Shown here: piece after piece, positions 1 through 8,976 of the stretch
How the letters are laid out: every line of letters begins with the position of its first letter
How positions within the stretch are numbered: position 1 is the first letter of the stretch
NCBI RefSeq assembly: GCF_018688315.1
Contig: NZ_CP061315.1
Location: 1,550,001-1,614,000 of the forward strand
Source of the DNA: Polynucleobacter sp. AP-Kolm-20A-A1
GTDB lineage: Bacteria > Pseudomonadota > Gammaproteobacteria > Burkholderiales > Burkholderiaceae
Direction: 5' to 3'
DNA length: 64,000 bases
Translations under genes and position numbers: made by a program
Notes under the pieces: generated by a model
Told to the model about the DNA's origin: nothing
Databases searched by the model: none
The model's input: only the letters and a program-made list of their open reading frames with translations

Positions 1-324
1 CAACTTCATCATATGCGGAGCAATGGTGAGCGGCCCAACTGAGCCAAATAGGATAGTGCTGCCATCTGTCGGTCCGGTCGCGGCAAATTGATGTGCAATA
101 TTTCCGCCTGCACCACCCCGGTTATCGACGACCACATTGGCGCCAATGTTCTCGCCCAGTTTTTTCGAGATGATCCGAGCCGCTGTATCTGCGGCCCCGC
201 CCGCTGCAAATCCGACAACCATAGTGATCGTCTTTTTAGGCGGGAATTCTTGAGAGTACGCTGAGTAACTAAGCGCCCCTAAAGCAATACATAGGAATTG
301 ATTAAGGATTTTTTTCATTTTCAT
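1..324 (-). CDS. TctC/Bug-family periplasmic solute-binding protein (partial)
   Basis: The first 108 codons of a protein that runs off the left edge. It starts with a basic n-region, a hydrophobic core and a likely cleavage site near residue 24, so it should be exported to the periplasm. The mature start has the Bug-family pattern: a VVGFAAGGAADTAARI segment, then VDNRGGAGGNIA and a GSTILFG stretch. Bug proteins bind carboxylates for tripartite tricarboxylate transporters or act as sensors. The gene lies 15 bases after tcuB on the same strand, so it is probably in the tcu operon and may bind tricarballylate, citrate or a similar acid. That ligand is inferred from position only. The ATG at 324 is chosen; a second ATG lies two codons downstream. 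Confidence 0.88.
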   Translation of the reverse strand, partial: MKMKKILNQFLCIALGALSYSAYSQEFPPKKTITMVVGFAAGGAADTAARIISKKLGENIGANVVVDNRGGAGGNIAHQFAATGPTDGSTILFGSVGPLTIAPHMMKL

Positions 325-339
325 AGCAATCATTATTTA

Positions 340-1485
340 TTAATCTCCACTTAAGCCAAGTTTATTCGGCTGGCGTTTCTCAATTGCATTCTTTAAAAGC
401 GCTGCAAGTCTATAGAACCCATGCGCAAATTTCCCATAGGGCATTGTTAAAAAGAAACCCATTACAAAACCCAAATGAATAGCAAGCAATGCGGGCATAG
501 CCCCAGTGTCCCGATAGGCCAATAAAGCCAAGCCTGAGGCGCTAATTAAAAAAAGTAACGCAATAAACGCTCTATCCATGGGCTTTTGTGTTGCATCACC
601 ATGCTCAGAGTTTCGCTTGAAATTCAAATACAACAAACCTGCAGGGCCAATTAATAAGCCAATGCCGCCAAGAGTACCCAAAATTACAGGTAAGCTGTTG
701 AGCGCATATGGGGCATGCAAGCCCAGCAAGTAGTGATACAAAGTTGCTACGCTCGTAGCCGCAAAACAGAGCATGAAACCGTAGAAGGTGAAATGATGAA
801 ATCGCTTACGCCACAAAGTAAAAGCATCATCCTCGTTATTGCACCCTTCTCCATGACCTCCGCCAAGATACTTCAAGGTTAATGCGTCATGTGTAGCTTC
901 AGCTACAGCCCCACCCGAGGCCATGCCCGGAGCAATGCCTCGCCAAAAATTCTGCAAACCAATCAATAAAGCGATCACTGAAAAACCAAAAACTGCTCCG
1001 AACATAATGGCCAGCGTATTGTGAGAATAGATTGCGTAAAAGTTTCCCTTAAGCGGACCTGAAGTTAGGGTGCCGTTAACTATCAGCGTTAATAGCAAAA
1101 ATAGAATTAGTGAAAGCGAGGCAGCCATTGAGACAGCCACCCCGTTTGTTTTATATAAAGAGCCAAAAGATTTTGGCCATGCATAAGCAATATAGGTATC
1201 TTTGCGAACCTGAGCCATGACCCTTGGGATATTGACTGCAAACTCATGTGGGGGGGCGTATTGGCAAGCATGCAAGCAAGCCCCACAGTTATGGCAAAGA
1301 TTGGCCATGTAATTAACATCGGCAGGCAAAAACTCGATCCTACGTGTCATCGCAGGAAATACTGCGCAAAACCCCTCGCAGTAGCGACATGAGTTACAAA
1401 TAGTAAGCATGCGAGCAGCCTCTGCTTCTGGCGAATTTGAGCCCAAAGCACTTGCTTCCAAAATTAAGGATTTAAGTTGCTGCAT
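340..1485 (-). CDS. tcuB: TcuB: tricarballylate/citrate utilisation Fe-S membrane protein
   Basis: A 381-residue protein of the CitB/TcuB family, which reoxidises the flavin of TcuA and passes electrons to the quinone pool. The N-terminal part has two 4Fe-4S cysteine sets: C30, C33, C36, C40 and C64, C67, C70, C74. The C-terminal two thirds contains about six hydrophobic segments, which fits an integral membrane electron carrier. The ATG at 1485 is chosen because it gives the family N terminus and a 14-base overlap with tcuA, with a weak AAGGG ribosome site upstream; the reading frame continues further upstream inside tcuA but without family sequence. It follows tcuA and precedes a Bug binding protein, as expected for a tricarboxylate catabolic operon. 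Confidence 0.88.
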   Translation of the reverse strand: MQQLKSLILEASALGSNSPEAEAARMLTICNSCRYCEGFCAVFPAMTRRIEFLPADVNYMANLCHNCGACLHACQYAPPHEFAVNIPRVMAQVRKDTYIAYAWPKSFGSLYKTNGVAVSMAASLSLILFLLLTLIVNGTLTSGPLKGNFYAIYSHNTLAIMFGAVFGFSVIALLIGLQNFWRGIAPGMASGGAVAEATHDALTLKYLGGGHGEGCNNEDDAFTLWRKRFHHFTFYGFMLCFAATSVATLYHYLLGLHAPYALNSLPVILGTLGGIGLLIGPAGLLYLNFKRNSEHGDATQKPMDRAFIALLFLISASGLALLAYRDTGAMPALLAIHLGFVMGFFLTMPYGKFAHGFYRLAALLKNAIEKRQPNKLGLSGD

Positions 1486-2905
1486 GTATATTGCCCTTTT
1501 GATGTAGTGCTGCTTTTGCTGCTTCACTCCCGGCTGCGCGTCCAAACACTGTACCGATTGCCATACCAATACCTGCTGCGTATCCTTTGCCTAAAACATT
1601 TCCAGCCATCATTTCTCCGGCAACAAAAAGATTTTCGCTTGGCAGATCATTGAAACGAACCGCTGCAGTTTCATCGGTTTTTAAACCTAAATAGGTAAAT
1701 GTGACGCCAGGCCGAACTGCATAGCCATAAAAAGGCCCCTTATTGATTGGCAGTGCCCAATGGGTTTTTGGTGGCTCCAAACCTTCGGTATGACAGTCAT
1801 CCATGATCGTATGGTCAAAAGTGCCAACTCGACATGCTGCGTTATACGAATTAATAGTTTGTACTAATGCGCCTCGATCCAAGCCAAGCTTATCCGCCAA
1901 CTCTTCTAAGGTATCCGCCTTCTCACCCGGGAATACCGGCGGCATAAAACGACCCAACACTTTTGAATCAATGATGGAGTAGCCAATCTGACTAGGCTGC
2001 TGAGCAACTAATCTACCCCAAAATGCATAGCGCTTAGGCCAAAAGTCTTCACCTTCATCAGAGAAGCGTTGCGCATTTTTATTGACCACAATACCAAATG
2101 AAACCGCATCGATACGAGTACAAATACCGCCATCATATAAAGGTGCGCGTGCATCAATCGCAACCATATGCGCTTGAGTTTGATCGCTTACGGAATCTGC
2201 GCCTAATGCTATTAACTGTTTGAGTAGAACGCCCTTGTTATATTGCGTTCCACGAATTAAAAAATTGTCGGCAGGAGATTCTCCATACTCATTAATACCC
2301 CACGCCTCCTTAAGCCATTCGCGATTGGACTCAAAACCTCCGGCTGCCAAGACGCATGTCTTCGCCTCAATACGCACATTACCTACATATGCAGCTAAGA
2401 ATTTTCCATCTTGAATTTCTAGCGAATCTACTGGGGAGTTGTAACGAATTTGTATGCCCAATTTCTCGGCACTGCGGTAATAGGCATTTACTAAGGCCTT
2501 GCCGCCACCCATAAAAAAAGCATTGGTACGAGATAAGTTCAGAGTGCCTGATAAAGGTGGCTGAAAGTGCACGCCATGATGCGTCATCCATTTGCGACAT
2601 TGCGCTGAAGATCGTATGACAAATCTAGCCAATCTTTCGTCGGTCTTGCCGCTGGTTACTTTGAGCACATCCTGCCAATACTCTTCTTCTGGATAAGACT
2701 CCAGCATCACATCCTCTGGCTGGTCATGCATGGCGCGGATATTGCGAGTATGCGCAGAATTGCCACCTCGCCATTCTTTTGGTGCAGCCTCTAAAACCAA
2801 TACAGATGCTCCAGCCTCTTTTGCCATGAGAGCAGCGCAGAGGGCTGCATTACCGCCGCCGATAACTAGAACATCTGGTTGATTTAGCTTGGTTTGGGAG
2901 TTCAT
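1472..2905 (-). CDS. tcuA: TcuA: FAD-dependent tricarballylate dehydrogenase
   Basis: A flavoprotein of the succinate dehydrogenase/fumarate reductase fold, 477 residues from the ATG at 2905. The FAD dinucleotide-binding motif VIGGGNAA is at residues 14-21, followed by an acidic end of beta 2 (LEAAP) and the GGNS(A)H turn typical of TcuA. A C-terminal [20 protein letters not shown] segment is the second FAD contact of the family. In Salmonella TcuA oxidises tricarballylate to cis-aconitate; the exact substrate here is inferred. A TTG at 2920 is a rival start with a better-spaced AAGGA site, but it falls inside a LysR-type dyad. It overlaps tcuB by 14 bases and follows a LysR gene. Confidence 0.87.
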   Translation of the reverse strand: MNSQTKLNQPDVLVIGGGNAALCAALMAKEAGASVLVLEAAPKEWRGGNSAHTRNIRAMHDQPEDVMLESYPEEEYWQDVLKVTSGKTDERLARFVIRSSAQCRKWMTHHGVHFQPPLSGTLNLSRTNAFFMGGGKALVNAYYRSAEKLGIQIRYNSPVDSLEIQDGKFLAAYVGNVRIEAKTCVLAAGGFESNREWLKEAWGINEYGESPADNFLIRGTQYNKGVLLKQLIALGADSVSDQTQAHMVAIDARAPLYDGGICTRIDAVSFGIVVNKNAQRFSDEGEDFWPKRYAFWGRLVAQQPSQIGYSIIDSKVLGRFMPPVFPGEKADTLEELADKLGLDRGALVQTINSYNAACRVGTFDHTIMDDCHTEGLEPPKTHWALPINKGPFYGYAVRPGVTFTYLGLKTDETAAVRFNDLPSENLFVAGEMMAGNVLGKGYAAGIGMAIGTVFGRAAGSEAAKAALHQKGNIHAAT

Positions 2906-2917
2906 GCTGGCAGTATC

Positions 2918-2950
2918 CAATATATCCTTTATATTGATAAGTGCAATATA
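2918..2950 (-). promoter_or_regulatory. Putative LysR-type operator, proximal to tcuA
   Basis: Three half-sites alternate here: CAATATA at 2918-2924, TATATTG at 2930-2936 and CAATATA at 2944-2950. The last two form a perfect dyad with a 7-base spacer and contain T-N11-A, the general LysR-family recognition pattern. They lie just before tcuA and overlap the alternative TTG start. Binding by the adjacent LysR protein is inferred. Confidence 0.5.
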
Positions 2951-2956
2951 AATACC

Positions 2957-2984
2957 TATTATTGCGTTTTAAGCAACAATAATA
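2957..2984 (-). promoter_or_regulatory. Putative LysR-type operator, distal to tcuA
   Basis: A perfect inverted repeat, TATTATTG at 2957-2964 and CAATAATA at 2977-2984. Nested within it is TTGC-N7-GCAA at 2962-2976, which again contains T-N11-A. It sits 32 bases beyond the end of the LysR gene and about 50 bases before tcuA, the usual place for a LysR recognition site upstream of an activation site. Confidence 0.5.
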
Positions 2985-3016
2985 CGCCAGCACTAATACT
3001 TCATCGAAGAGTCTTC

Positions 3017-3901
3017 TTAAACGCTTTTTTGAATCAGCTTGAAAAATGCCTGGGCCGCCGGAGAGAGGCTAGTATTTTTATGGCGCAGCAAAGTGACCTT
3101 ACGTTTAACTAGGGGATCTTTTAATGTGATCTTGCGAATATGCGGTCGCTCTCCATCATTCAAGGTCGATGAAGGCAATATTGCGCAACCTACGCCTGCA
3201 GCAACTAAATTAATCGCAGTAGCATGATGCTGAACTTCATAGCTGCCATTGAGCTGAATCCCATGTTGGGCAAGTTGATAATCCATCAACACTCTAGTAG
3301 AAGTAAAGCTGCTGACCGCAATGAGATCCGCGTCGCGCATATCAGACCACGTAACCGATTTTTTATCCTGGAGCGGATGAGTATCCTGGCAAATGAAGAC
3401 AAGGGGATCGTCGAATAAAGGCTCCTCAATTAAATCTGGATGTTTTTCGCCATGCAATGCAATACCAATTTCTGCCTGATGATTGAGTACTGCTTTACGC
3501 ACCTCGTTAGAGGTTGCATCGAGTATGCGGATGCGATTCTCAGGATATAAATTTGCATACTGACGAATCAGATGGGGAACCATGCTGACAGTTAAGCTAG
3601 GTATGCATGCAAGACTAAAGCTCCCTTTTGCATGCTCCGACATATCCTTAAGATGTCCAATCGCAGAGGTCATTTCATTTACGATAGACCTAGCCTGCGG
3701 CAAGAACTCACGACCAACCGCAGTAAGCTCAACATGACGAGTAGTCCTGTCAATAAGCTTTAGTCCAAGGTAAGACTCAAGCTTTTGCACTCGGCGCGTT
3801 AGGGCTGTCTGCGTAATATGCAGCTGATCTGCTGCCTTATTGAATCCGCCGAGCTCTGCTATCACCACAAATGCCTGAATACCGTCGAAATCAAATTTCA
3901 T
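3017..3901 (-). CDS. LysR-family transcriptional regulator (TcuR-like)
   Basis: A 294-residue regulator. The N-terminal winged helix-turn-helix covers roughly residues 4-64, with the FNKAADQLHITQTALTRRVQKLE signature split over helices 2 and 3. The rest is a LysR effector-binding domain beginning near residue 90. It is encoded upstream of tcuA on the same strand, about 110 bases away, rather than divergently. Position and the two T-N11-A dyads in the gap suggest it controls tcuAB and the Bug gene in response to a tri- or dicarboxylate. The effector is not visible from the sequence. The name TcuR is an inference from neighbours, so no symbol is assigned. Confidence 0.85.
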   Translation of the reverse strand: MKFDFDGIQAFVVIAELGGFNKAADQLHITQTALTRRVQKLESYLGLKLIDRTTRHVELTAVGREFLPQARSIVNEMTSAIGHLKDMSEHAKGSFSLACIPSLTVSMVPHLIRQYANLYPENRIRILDATSNEVRKAVLNHQAEIGIALHGEKHPDLIEEPLFDDPLVFICQDTHPLQDKKSVTWSDMRDADLIAVSSFTSTRVLMDYQLAQHGIQLNGSYEVQHHATAINLVAAGVGCAILPSSTLNDGERPHIRKITLKDPLVKRKVTLLRHKNTSLSPAAQAFFKLIQKSV

Positions 3902-4025
3902 GTGGAATACCTAAGTTTTTAATTGAATGCCCAAACCCAAATGACCATCTTGCAATCAGTTTAGATCAATAAAACAGGTGTACCTCGATACCGCGGACTG
4001 GAACCATTAAAGAGTTGGATATAAG

Positions 4026-4057
4026 AAAACCCTCACCATTGCTGATGAGGGTTTTTT
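4026..4057 (-). terminator. Terminator after rpoD-tRNA
   Basis: A 10-base perfect stem (4026-4035 with 4046-4055) and a 10-base loop. A run of four T follows on the minus strand and six T on the plus strand, so it could work both ways. It lies directly behind the tRNA, so it most likely ends the rpsU-yqeY-dnaG-rpoD-tRNA transcript. The LysR gene downstream then has its own promoter. Confidence 0.75.
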
Positions 4058-4058
4058 C

Positions 4059-4135
4059 TGGTGGGCCCACCAGGACTTGAACCTGGGACCAAAGGATTAT
4101 GAGTCCTCTGCTCTAACCAACTGAGCTATGGGCCC
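4059..4135 (-). tRNA. tRNA with anticodon CAU, probably tRNA-Ile2
   Basis: A 77-base cloverleaf including an encoded CCA end. The acceptor stem GGGCCCA pairs fully with TGGGCCC, discriminator A; the D arm reads AGCTCAGTTGGTTAGAGC, the anticodon loop is CTCATAA and the T loop GGTTCAAGTCC. The anticodon CAU could belong to elongator Met, initiator or Ile2. C4-G69 and C5-G68 in the acceptor stem are TilS determinants known from E. coli tRNA-Ile2, and the overall sequence resembles that tRNA more than elongator Met. I therefore favour Ile2, read as AUA after lysidine modification. It starts 12 bases behind rpoD with no terminator between, so it is probably cut from the rpoD message. Confidence 0.9.
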
Positions 4136-4147
4136 GTTAGTCTTGGA

Positions 4148-6733
4148 TCAATCTTCTTCGAGGAAGGTCTTGAGTTTGTCGCTGCGACTTGGGTGACGCA
4201 TCTTACGCAAGGCTTTAGCTTCGATCTGACGAATACGCTCACGAGTAACGTCAAACTGCTTGCCAACCTCTTCAAGCGTGTGGTCTGTGCTCATCTCAAC
4301 ACCGAAGCGCATACGCAATACTTTTGCTTCGCGTGGTGTCAGCGAATCCAGAACATCCTTCACTACATCGCGCATAGAATCATGCAATGCAGCTTCTGCT
4401 GGTGCCAAGGTATTGCCGTCTTCAATGAAGTCGCCCAAATGAGAATCTTCGTCGTCACCAATTGGTGTTTCCATAGAGATTGGCTCTTTAGCAATCTTCA
4501 TGATCTTACGAATCTTGTCCTCAGGAATCTCCATCTTCAGCGCCAATGTTGCAGCATCTGGCTCATGACCAGTTTCTTGCAAGATTTGACGGCTGATACG
4601 GTTCATCTTGTTGATAGTCTCAATCATGTGAACAGGGATACGGATCGTACGCGCCTGGTCAGCGATAGAACGGGTAATCGCCTGACGAATCCACCAAGTT
4701 GCATAGGTAGAGAACTTATAACCACGACGGTATTCAAACTTATCTACCGCCTTCATCAAACCGATATTGCCCTCTTGAATCAAATCCAAGAACTGCAAGC
4801 CACGGTTGGTGTATTTCTTAGCAATCGAGATCACCAAACGTAAGTTAGCAACAGTCATCTCACGTTTCGCTTCGCGGGCACGTTTCTCGCCGGCGATCAT
4901 TTGCTTGTTTACTTCTTTCAATTCTGGCAACGGAATAACAACATTCTTCTGAATATCGATCAACTTCTGTTGCAGCTCCTGAATCGCTGGTACGTTACGC
5001 TGCAAGAGTGCGCTGTAAGGCTTGTTCTCTTTGAGCAACTTGTCGGTCCAAGTAAGGTTCATCGACATCTTAGGGAAGTCTTTTAGCACTTCACCACGAT
5101 TCACGCCGACTTTATCTACTAGCAAACTCACAATACCGCGCTCAAGCTTCCATACCTGGTCTACTTGTGAGCGCATGGTGTCGCATAACTTCTCAACACT
5201 CTTGGCTGTCAAACGGAATCCGAGCAACTCACCGCGAATAGCGTCTTGCGCTTTCACGTAGGCTGGGCAGTTGTAACCATCCTTATCAAATGCACGGCGC
5301 ATTTTGTCAGCTTGCGTGCGAACAATCGCAAATTTCTCAAGAGAAATTTGTTTTAGCTCTTCTAATTGCTTGGCATTTGCTGTCGCAGCACCGCCGCCAC
5401 CACCGCCGCCTTCGTCTTCACCATCTTCTTCGCCTTCTTCGGCGTCAGGATCAACTTCCGGCTCTTCTGGTCCAAGCTTAATATCTTCTGCGTTTGGATC
5501 AACCAATCCATCAACGAACTGATCAATCTCCATCTCACCGCTAGCGATCTTATCTACGTTTGCCAAAATCTCAGCAATCGTGACCGGGCAGGCAGCCAAG
5601 GCCATCACCATGTCTTTGAGACCAGCTTCAATCTTCTTCGCAATAACGATCTCGCCTTCGCGAGTCAGCAAATCTACCGTACCCATTTCGCGCATATACA
5701 TACGCACTGGATCAGTTGTACGTCCGAACTCAGAGTCCACTGTAGATAAGGCTGCTTCAGCCTCTTCTTCAGCCTCTTCTTCAGAAGCTGCGGCTGCCGT
5801 ACTGTCAGACAGAATTAATGTCTCTGCATCTGGAGCTTGTTCGTAAACAGTAATACCAATGTCATTCAGCAAGCTGATCAAAGTCTCTAATGCATCCGCA
5901 TCAGACAACTCATCAGACATCACGTCATTCATCTCACCATGGGTTAAGTAACCCTTGGACATACCCATCTTGATCAATGTCTTCAAGCGAGCACGACGCA
6001 ATTCTTGTTGCTCTTCAGTACCCAACTGCTGTGCTGCAAATTCTTTTAAGAGTGCTTTTTCTTTTGCTTTGCGTTCGCGAGCTTTTTGGCGATCCGTCAA
6101 TACAGGCTCAGCGCCTTCAGCAGGAGCATCCGCTTTAGCTTTGCGACCACGCTTTTTCTCTTCCTCAACTACTTCAACCACTGCTTCAGTGGCTTTCGCT
6201 TTTTTGCCTTTAGCCTCTTTAACTTCTTTAGCCGCCTTTACTTCTTCAACCTTAGGCGCAGGAGCGGCTTTACCTTTTTTAACTGGTTCAACTTTGACTT
6301 CAGCTTTTGTTGCTTTTGCTACCAGCTTAACTGGCGCTTTTGCTACTGGCTTTGCAGCAGCTTTCACTGGCTTAGCTGGAGCTTTCGCAACAACCTTTGC
6401 TTTTGGAGCAGGCTTTGCAGGAGTCTTCGCTTTTGCTACCGGCTTTGCAGCAGCTTTCACTGGCTTAGCTGGAGCTTTCGCAACAGCCTTTGCTTTTGGA
6501 GCAGGCTTTGCAGCAGCTTTCACTGGTTTGGCGGGAGCCTTAGCAACAACCTTTGCTTTTGGAGCAGGCTTTGCAGGAGTCTTCGCTTTAGCTACAGGTT
6601 TTGCAGCGGCTTTCACTGGTTTAGCTGGCGCTTTTGCTGGCTTAGCTTTTTGTGCTGGCTTAGCAGCAGCTTTCACTGGTTTAGCTGGTGTTTTAGCTTT
6701 TGGAGCTGGTTTTTTGGTCTTGGTATTCGGCAT
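4148..6733 (-). CDS. rpoD: RNA polymerase sigma-70 factor RpoD with repetitive N-terminal tail
   Basis: The primary sigma factor, 861 residues, much longer than the 613 residues of E. coli. Residues 1 to about 210 are a Lys/Ala/Pro-rich, low-complexity tail with five copies of [11 protein letters not shown] (starting at 16, 36, 67, 88 and 119) and a perfect 31-residue duplication (47-77 and 99-129). Region 1.1 starts near residue 230. An acidic, glycine-run linker lies in the non-conserved region. Region 2 ([20 protein letters not shown], then the WWIRQAITR segment), region 3 and region 4.2 ([20 protein letters not shown]) are intact. It is the last protein gene of the rpsU-yqeY-dnaG-rpoD operon and has its own upstream gap of 223 bases. 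The ATG at 6733 is the only plausible start. Confidence 0.97.
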   Translation of the reverse strand: MPNTKTKKPAPKAKTPAKPVKAAAKPAQKAKPAKAPAKPVKAAAKPVAKAKTPAKPAPKAKVVAKAPAKPVKAAAKPAPKAKAVAKAPAKPVKAAAKPVAKAKTPAKPAPKAKVVAKAPAKPVKAAAKPVAKAPVKLVAKATKAEVKVEPVKKGKAAPAPKVEEVKAAKEVKEAKGKKAKATEAVVEVVEEEKKRGRKAKADAPAEGAEPVLTDRQKARERKAKEKALLKEFAAQQLGTEEQQELRRARLKTLIKMGMSKGYLTHGEMNDVMSDELSDADALETLISLLNDIGITVYEQAPDAETLILSDSTAAAASEEEAEEEAEAALSTVDSEFGRTTDPVRMYMREMGTVDLLTREGEIVIAKKIEAGLKDMVMALAACPVTIAEILANVDKIASGEMEIDQFVDGLVDPNAEDIKLGPEEPEVDPDAEEGEEDGEDEGGGGGGGAATANAKQLEELKQISLEKFAIVRTQADKMRRAFDKDGYNCPAYVKAQDAIRGELLGFRLTAKSVEKLCDTMRSQVDQVWKLERGIVSLLVDKVGVNRGEVLKDFPKMSMNLTWTDKLLKENKPYSALLQRNVPAIQELQQKLIDIQKNVVIPLPELKEVNKQMIAGEKRAREAKREMTVANLRLVISIAKKYTNRGLQFLDLIQEGNIGLMKAVDKFEYRRGYKFSTYATWWIRQAITRSIADQARTIRIPVHMIETINKMNRISRQILQETGHEPDAATLALKMEIPEDKIRKIMKIAKEPISMETPIGDDEDSHLGDFIEDGNTLAPAEAALHDSMRDVVKDVLDSLTPREAKVLRMRFGVEMSTDHTLEEVGKQFDVTRERIRQIEAKALRKMRHPSRSDKLKTFLEED
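6347..6595 (-). repeat. Direct repeats inside rpoD coding the Lys/Ala/Pro tail
   Basis: The segments 6503-6595 and 6347-6439 encode the same 31 residues, offset by 156 bases, and are nearly identical in DNA as well. Shorter copies of the 11-residue unit fill the sequence between and before them. This is coding tandem repetition, probably prone to copy-number change by slippage or recombination. Confidence 0.9.
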
Positions 6734-6867
6734 TTATTAGCACTTACTCACATTACTGTTATTGATATCGACTGATTAAGCACAGCCCCGTTGTCCACTT
6801 ACCCCAAATTTCATCAAAATAAAGCGCAAGTGGCTGAATTAATTCGTTTTTTTCTTGGGAACAGAGG

Positions 6868-6873
6868 ATTATA
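6868..6873 (-). promoter_or_regulatory. rpoD: Possible rpoD internal promoter (-10 element)
   Basis: A perfect TATAAT on the minus strand in the 223-base dnaG-rpoD gap, about 135 bases before the rpoD ATG. No good -35 hexamer is seen 16-18 bases upstream, so support is limited to the -10 box and the position. Confidence 0.4.
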
Positions 6874-6956
6874 GTCGATTGCGACTTTTTTAACCCCTTT
6901 CCACCCAAAAATATGGGTTGTTTTGAGGGGATTTCTAGGGGTGTTTCGGTAAATTC

Positions 6957-8927
6957 TTAGGAGAATTTCAGCTTTTCGCCCAATTCCCGATAACGGGCCC
7001 GATCTTGCTCAGTAGCAGTACTACCGGCGATCTTTTGAGCAATTTCAGTCATTTCCTGTTTGAGATGGCTTAATTCCAGCTTTTTGAATGCCCCATCTAA
7101 ATCGGCGGCGGCACCTTCCAACTCCAAATCAGAGCCCATCACACGATTTCTGAGAACTTCGTACAAAGGAGCAAGATCGCTGCGGGAGAGTTGATCTTGG
7201 AACATCGCAAAAGCACCGGCACCAACGCTAGCTGACTTATTGCCTTCACCAGGAATCAATTCAACCAAGTCGCACTGCGCCAAAAGATCTTTCATCAATG
7301 CGTGTGCTTTTACGGATCTTTGTTCTGCCGCTTTTAAAGCAAGCGCTCGCTTATTGGCATCCAACGCTTTTCCTAGATGTGGAAACTGAATGATGACTCG
7401 CAACATTTGCTCCGCTAAATCTGTTGGCGCTTTAGGTGGTTCAATATTTTGAGTGGCCACACGTTTTGCAGATCCCTTGGAAGCCTGCCAAGGTGCACCT
7501 TGCCGATTGCTGGAATTCGAATAGTTGCTTTGGCCTCCCTGATTGCTTTGGCTACTTTGCATGCGGGCTTGAGATGCCAGATACGAAGATTGCTGAGCAG
7601 GTGCTGGCACCACTGTTAGACCGCAAAAAGACTCTAGCTCCGCAGGAGTTGTATTCGTACGAATGGCTAGCTCACGCAGAATTTGGGTGCGCAAAGCAAT
7701 CGGTGGCATTGATAGCAGAAGCGGCTTAGCGGCATGATGCGTGTGGGCCCTACCTTCTGGGGTAGTGAGCTCATGCTCTTCGCTGACGACTTTAAAGAAG
7801 AAGCTTGAGATAGACATTGCTTCTTTAATCACCCTCTCAAATGCAGGTGCGCCATAAGCCCGGACATAACTATCGGGATCGTGCTCTGTCGGCAGAAATA
7901 AGAAACGAATTTCTTTATCGTCTGACATGAGCGGCAAACAAGCCTCAAGTGCGCGCTGTGCTGCACGTTGACCAGCAGAGTCGCCATCGAATGAGAACAC
8001 CACTTTATCGGTTTGACGAAGCAGCATGCGCACATGGTTTGCAGTACACGCGGTACCCAAAGTTGCCACTGCGTTTGGGAAACCCAATTGTGCGAGTGCA
8101 ACCACATCCATATAGCCTTCACAAACCAAAACATATTCTTGTGCGCGGATCGCTTGTCTTGCTTCAAACAATCCATACAAGGTATTGCCCTTGGAGAACA
8201 ATGGCGTCTCTGGAGAATTTAAATACTTCGGCTCACCTTGATCCAGAATGCGTCCACCAAAACCAATTGTTTGGCCTTTGGGATTGCGAATCGGGAACAT
8301 GATGCGATCGCGGAAACGATCGTAGCGTTTGACTGGTTGGCCGCCCTCTGCTTGCTCGCCCTGAATAAGCAGGCCACCTTCGAGCAAAGTCTTGGCGACT
8401 TCATCATTGGAATAAGGACCAAAGACCGCCTCCAAACCCTGCCAGCCGTCGGGCGCATAGCCCAAGGCATAGCGCTTGGCGATTTCACCGGTAAGGCCGC
8501 GCCCTTTTAGATATTCCACTGCCCGGGTATTGCCCTTGAGCTGTTGGCGATACCAATCAGCCGCTGAACTCATCACCTCACTTAAGGCCATGGTTTGCTG
8601 CTGTCTTGCAATATCGTTTGCCGTGCGCTCTTCACGCGGCACATCCAAACCTGCAGAGCGCGCCAAGTCTTCGATTGCATCTACGTAACCAAGTCCGGAA
8701 TACTCCATCAAGAAGCTAATGGCAGAGCCATGTGCTCCGCAACCAAAGCAGTGATAAAACTGCTTGGTTGGTGAAACTGAAAATGAAGGAGACTTCTCTG
8801 AATGAAAGGGGCACAAGCCTTGATAGTTTGCGCCAGCTTTTTTTAACTTTACGTGCTGCCCAACCACATCAACGATGTCAACCCGATTTAAAAGATCAGC
8901 AATGAAGGATTGTGGAATGAGCGCCAT
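6957..8927 (-). CDS. dnaG: DNA primase DnaG
   Basis: Primase, 656 residues, makes RNA primers for the replication fork. The N-terminal CHC2 zinc-binding domain has C39, H42, C60 and C63. The catalytic TOPRIM domain is seen in VLVCEGYMDVVALAQLG and the FSFDGDSAGQRAA acidic motif. A variable Ser/Gln-rich linker near residues 455-480 precedes the C-terminal helicase-interaction domain. The gene follows yqeY by 49 bases and precedes rpoD by 223 bases, the usual macromolecular-synthesis order. Start at the ATG at 8927, which gives the family N terminus MALIPQSFI. Nothing unusual in key residues. Confidence 0.97.
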   Translation of the reverse strand: MALIPQSFIADLLNRVDIVDVVGQHVKLKKAGANYQGLCPFHSEKSPSFSVSPTKQFYHCFGCGAHGSAISFLMEYSGLGYVDAIEDLARSAGLDVPREERTANDIARQQQTMALSEVMSSAADWYRQQLKGNTRAVEYLKGRGLTGEIAKRYALGYAPDGWQGLEAVFGPYSNDEVAKTLLEGGLLIQGEQAEGGQPVKRYDRFRDRIMFPIRNPKGQTIGFGGRILDQGEPKYLNSPETPLFSKGNTLYGLFEARQAIRAQEYVLVCEGYMDVVALAQLGFPNAVATLGTACTANHVRMLLRQTDKVVFSFDGDSAGQRAAQRALEACLPLMSDDKEIRFLFLPTEHDPDSYVRAYGAPAFERVIKEAMSISSFFFKVVSEEHELTTPEGRAHTHHAAKPLLLSMPPIALRTQILRELAIRTNTTPAELESFCGLTVVPAPAQQSSYLASQARMQSSQSNQGGQSNYSNSSNRQGAPWQASKGSAKRVATQNIEPPKAPTDLAEQMLRVIIQFPHLGKALDANKRALALKAAEQRSVKAHALMKDLLAQCDLVELIPGEGNKSASVGAGAFAMFQDQLSRSDLAPLYEVLRNRVMGSDLELEGAAADLDGAFKKLELSHLKQEMTEIAQKIAGSTATEQDRARYRELGEKLKFS

Positions 8928-8976
8928 AAGGCCAGTATGAAAGAATTTTTCTTACTTGGATAGCGGCTTTAATTAC

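Noticed and set aside
4059..4135. tRNA as an integration site with a genomic island beside it
   Set aside because: No partial tRNA copy, integrase or foreign-looking genes; the tcu cluster next to it shows ordinary composition.
6340..6730. CRISPR-like or noncoding tandem repeat
   Set aside because: Repeats keep the rpoD reading frame, vary in length and have no unique spacers.
5955..6775. Long plus-strand open frames opposite rpoD rich in Ala/Phe/Gly/Ser or Phe/Trp/Cys
   Set aside because: They are the complement of the Lys/Ala/Pro repeats, have no ribosome site and no family-like sequence; repeat composition keeps the frames open.
6886..6945. Terminator in the dnaG-rpoD gap
   Set aside because: Nested GC dyads exist, but no T-run follows on the minus strand, and rpoD is downstream; described as a G-tract element instead.
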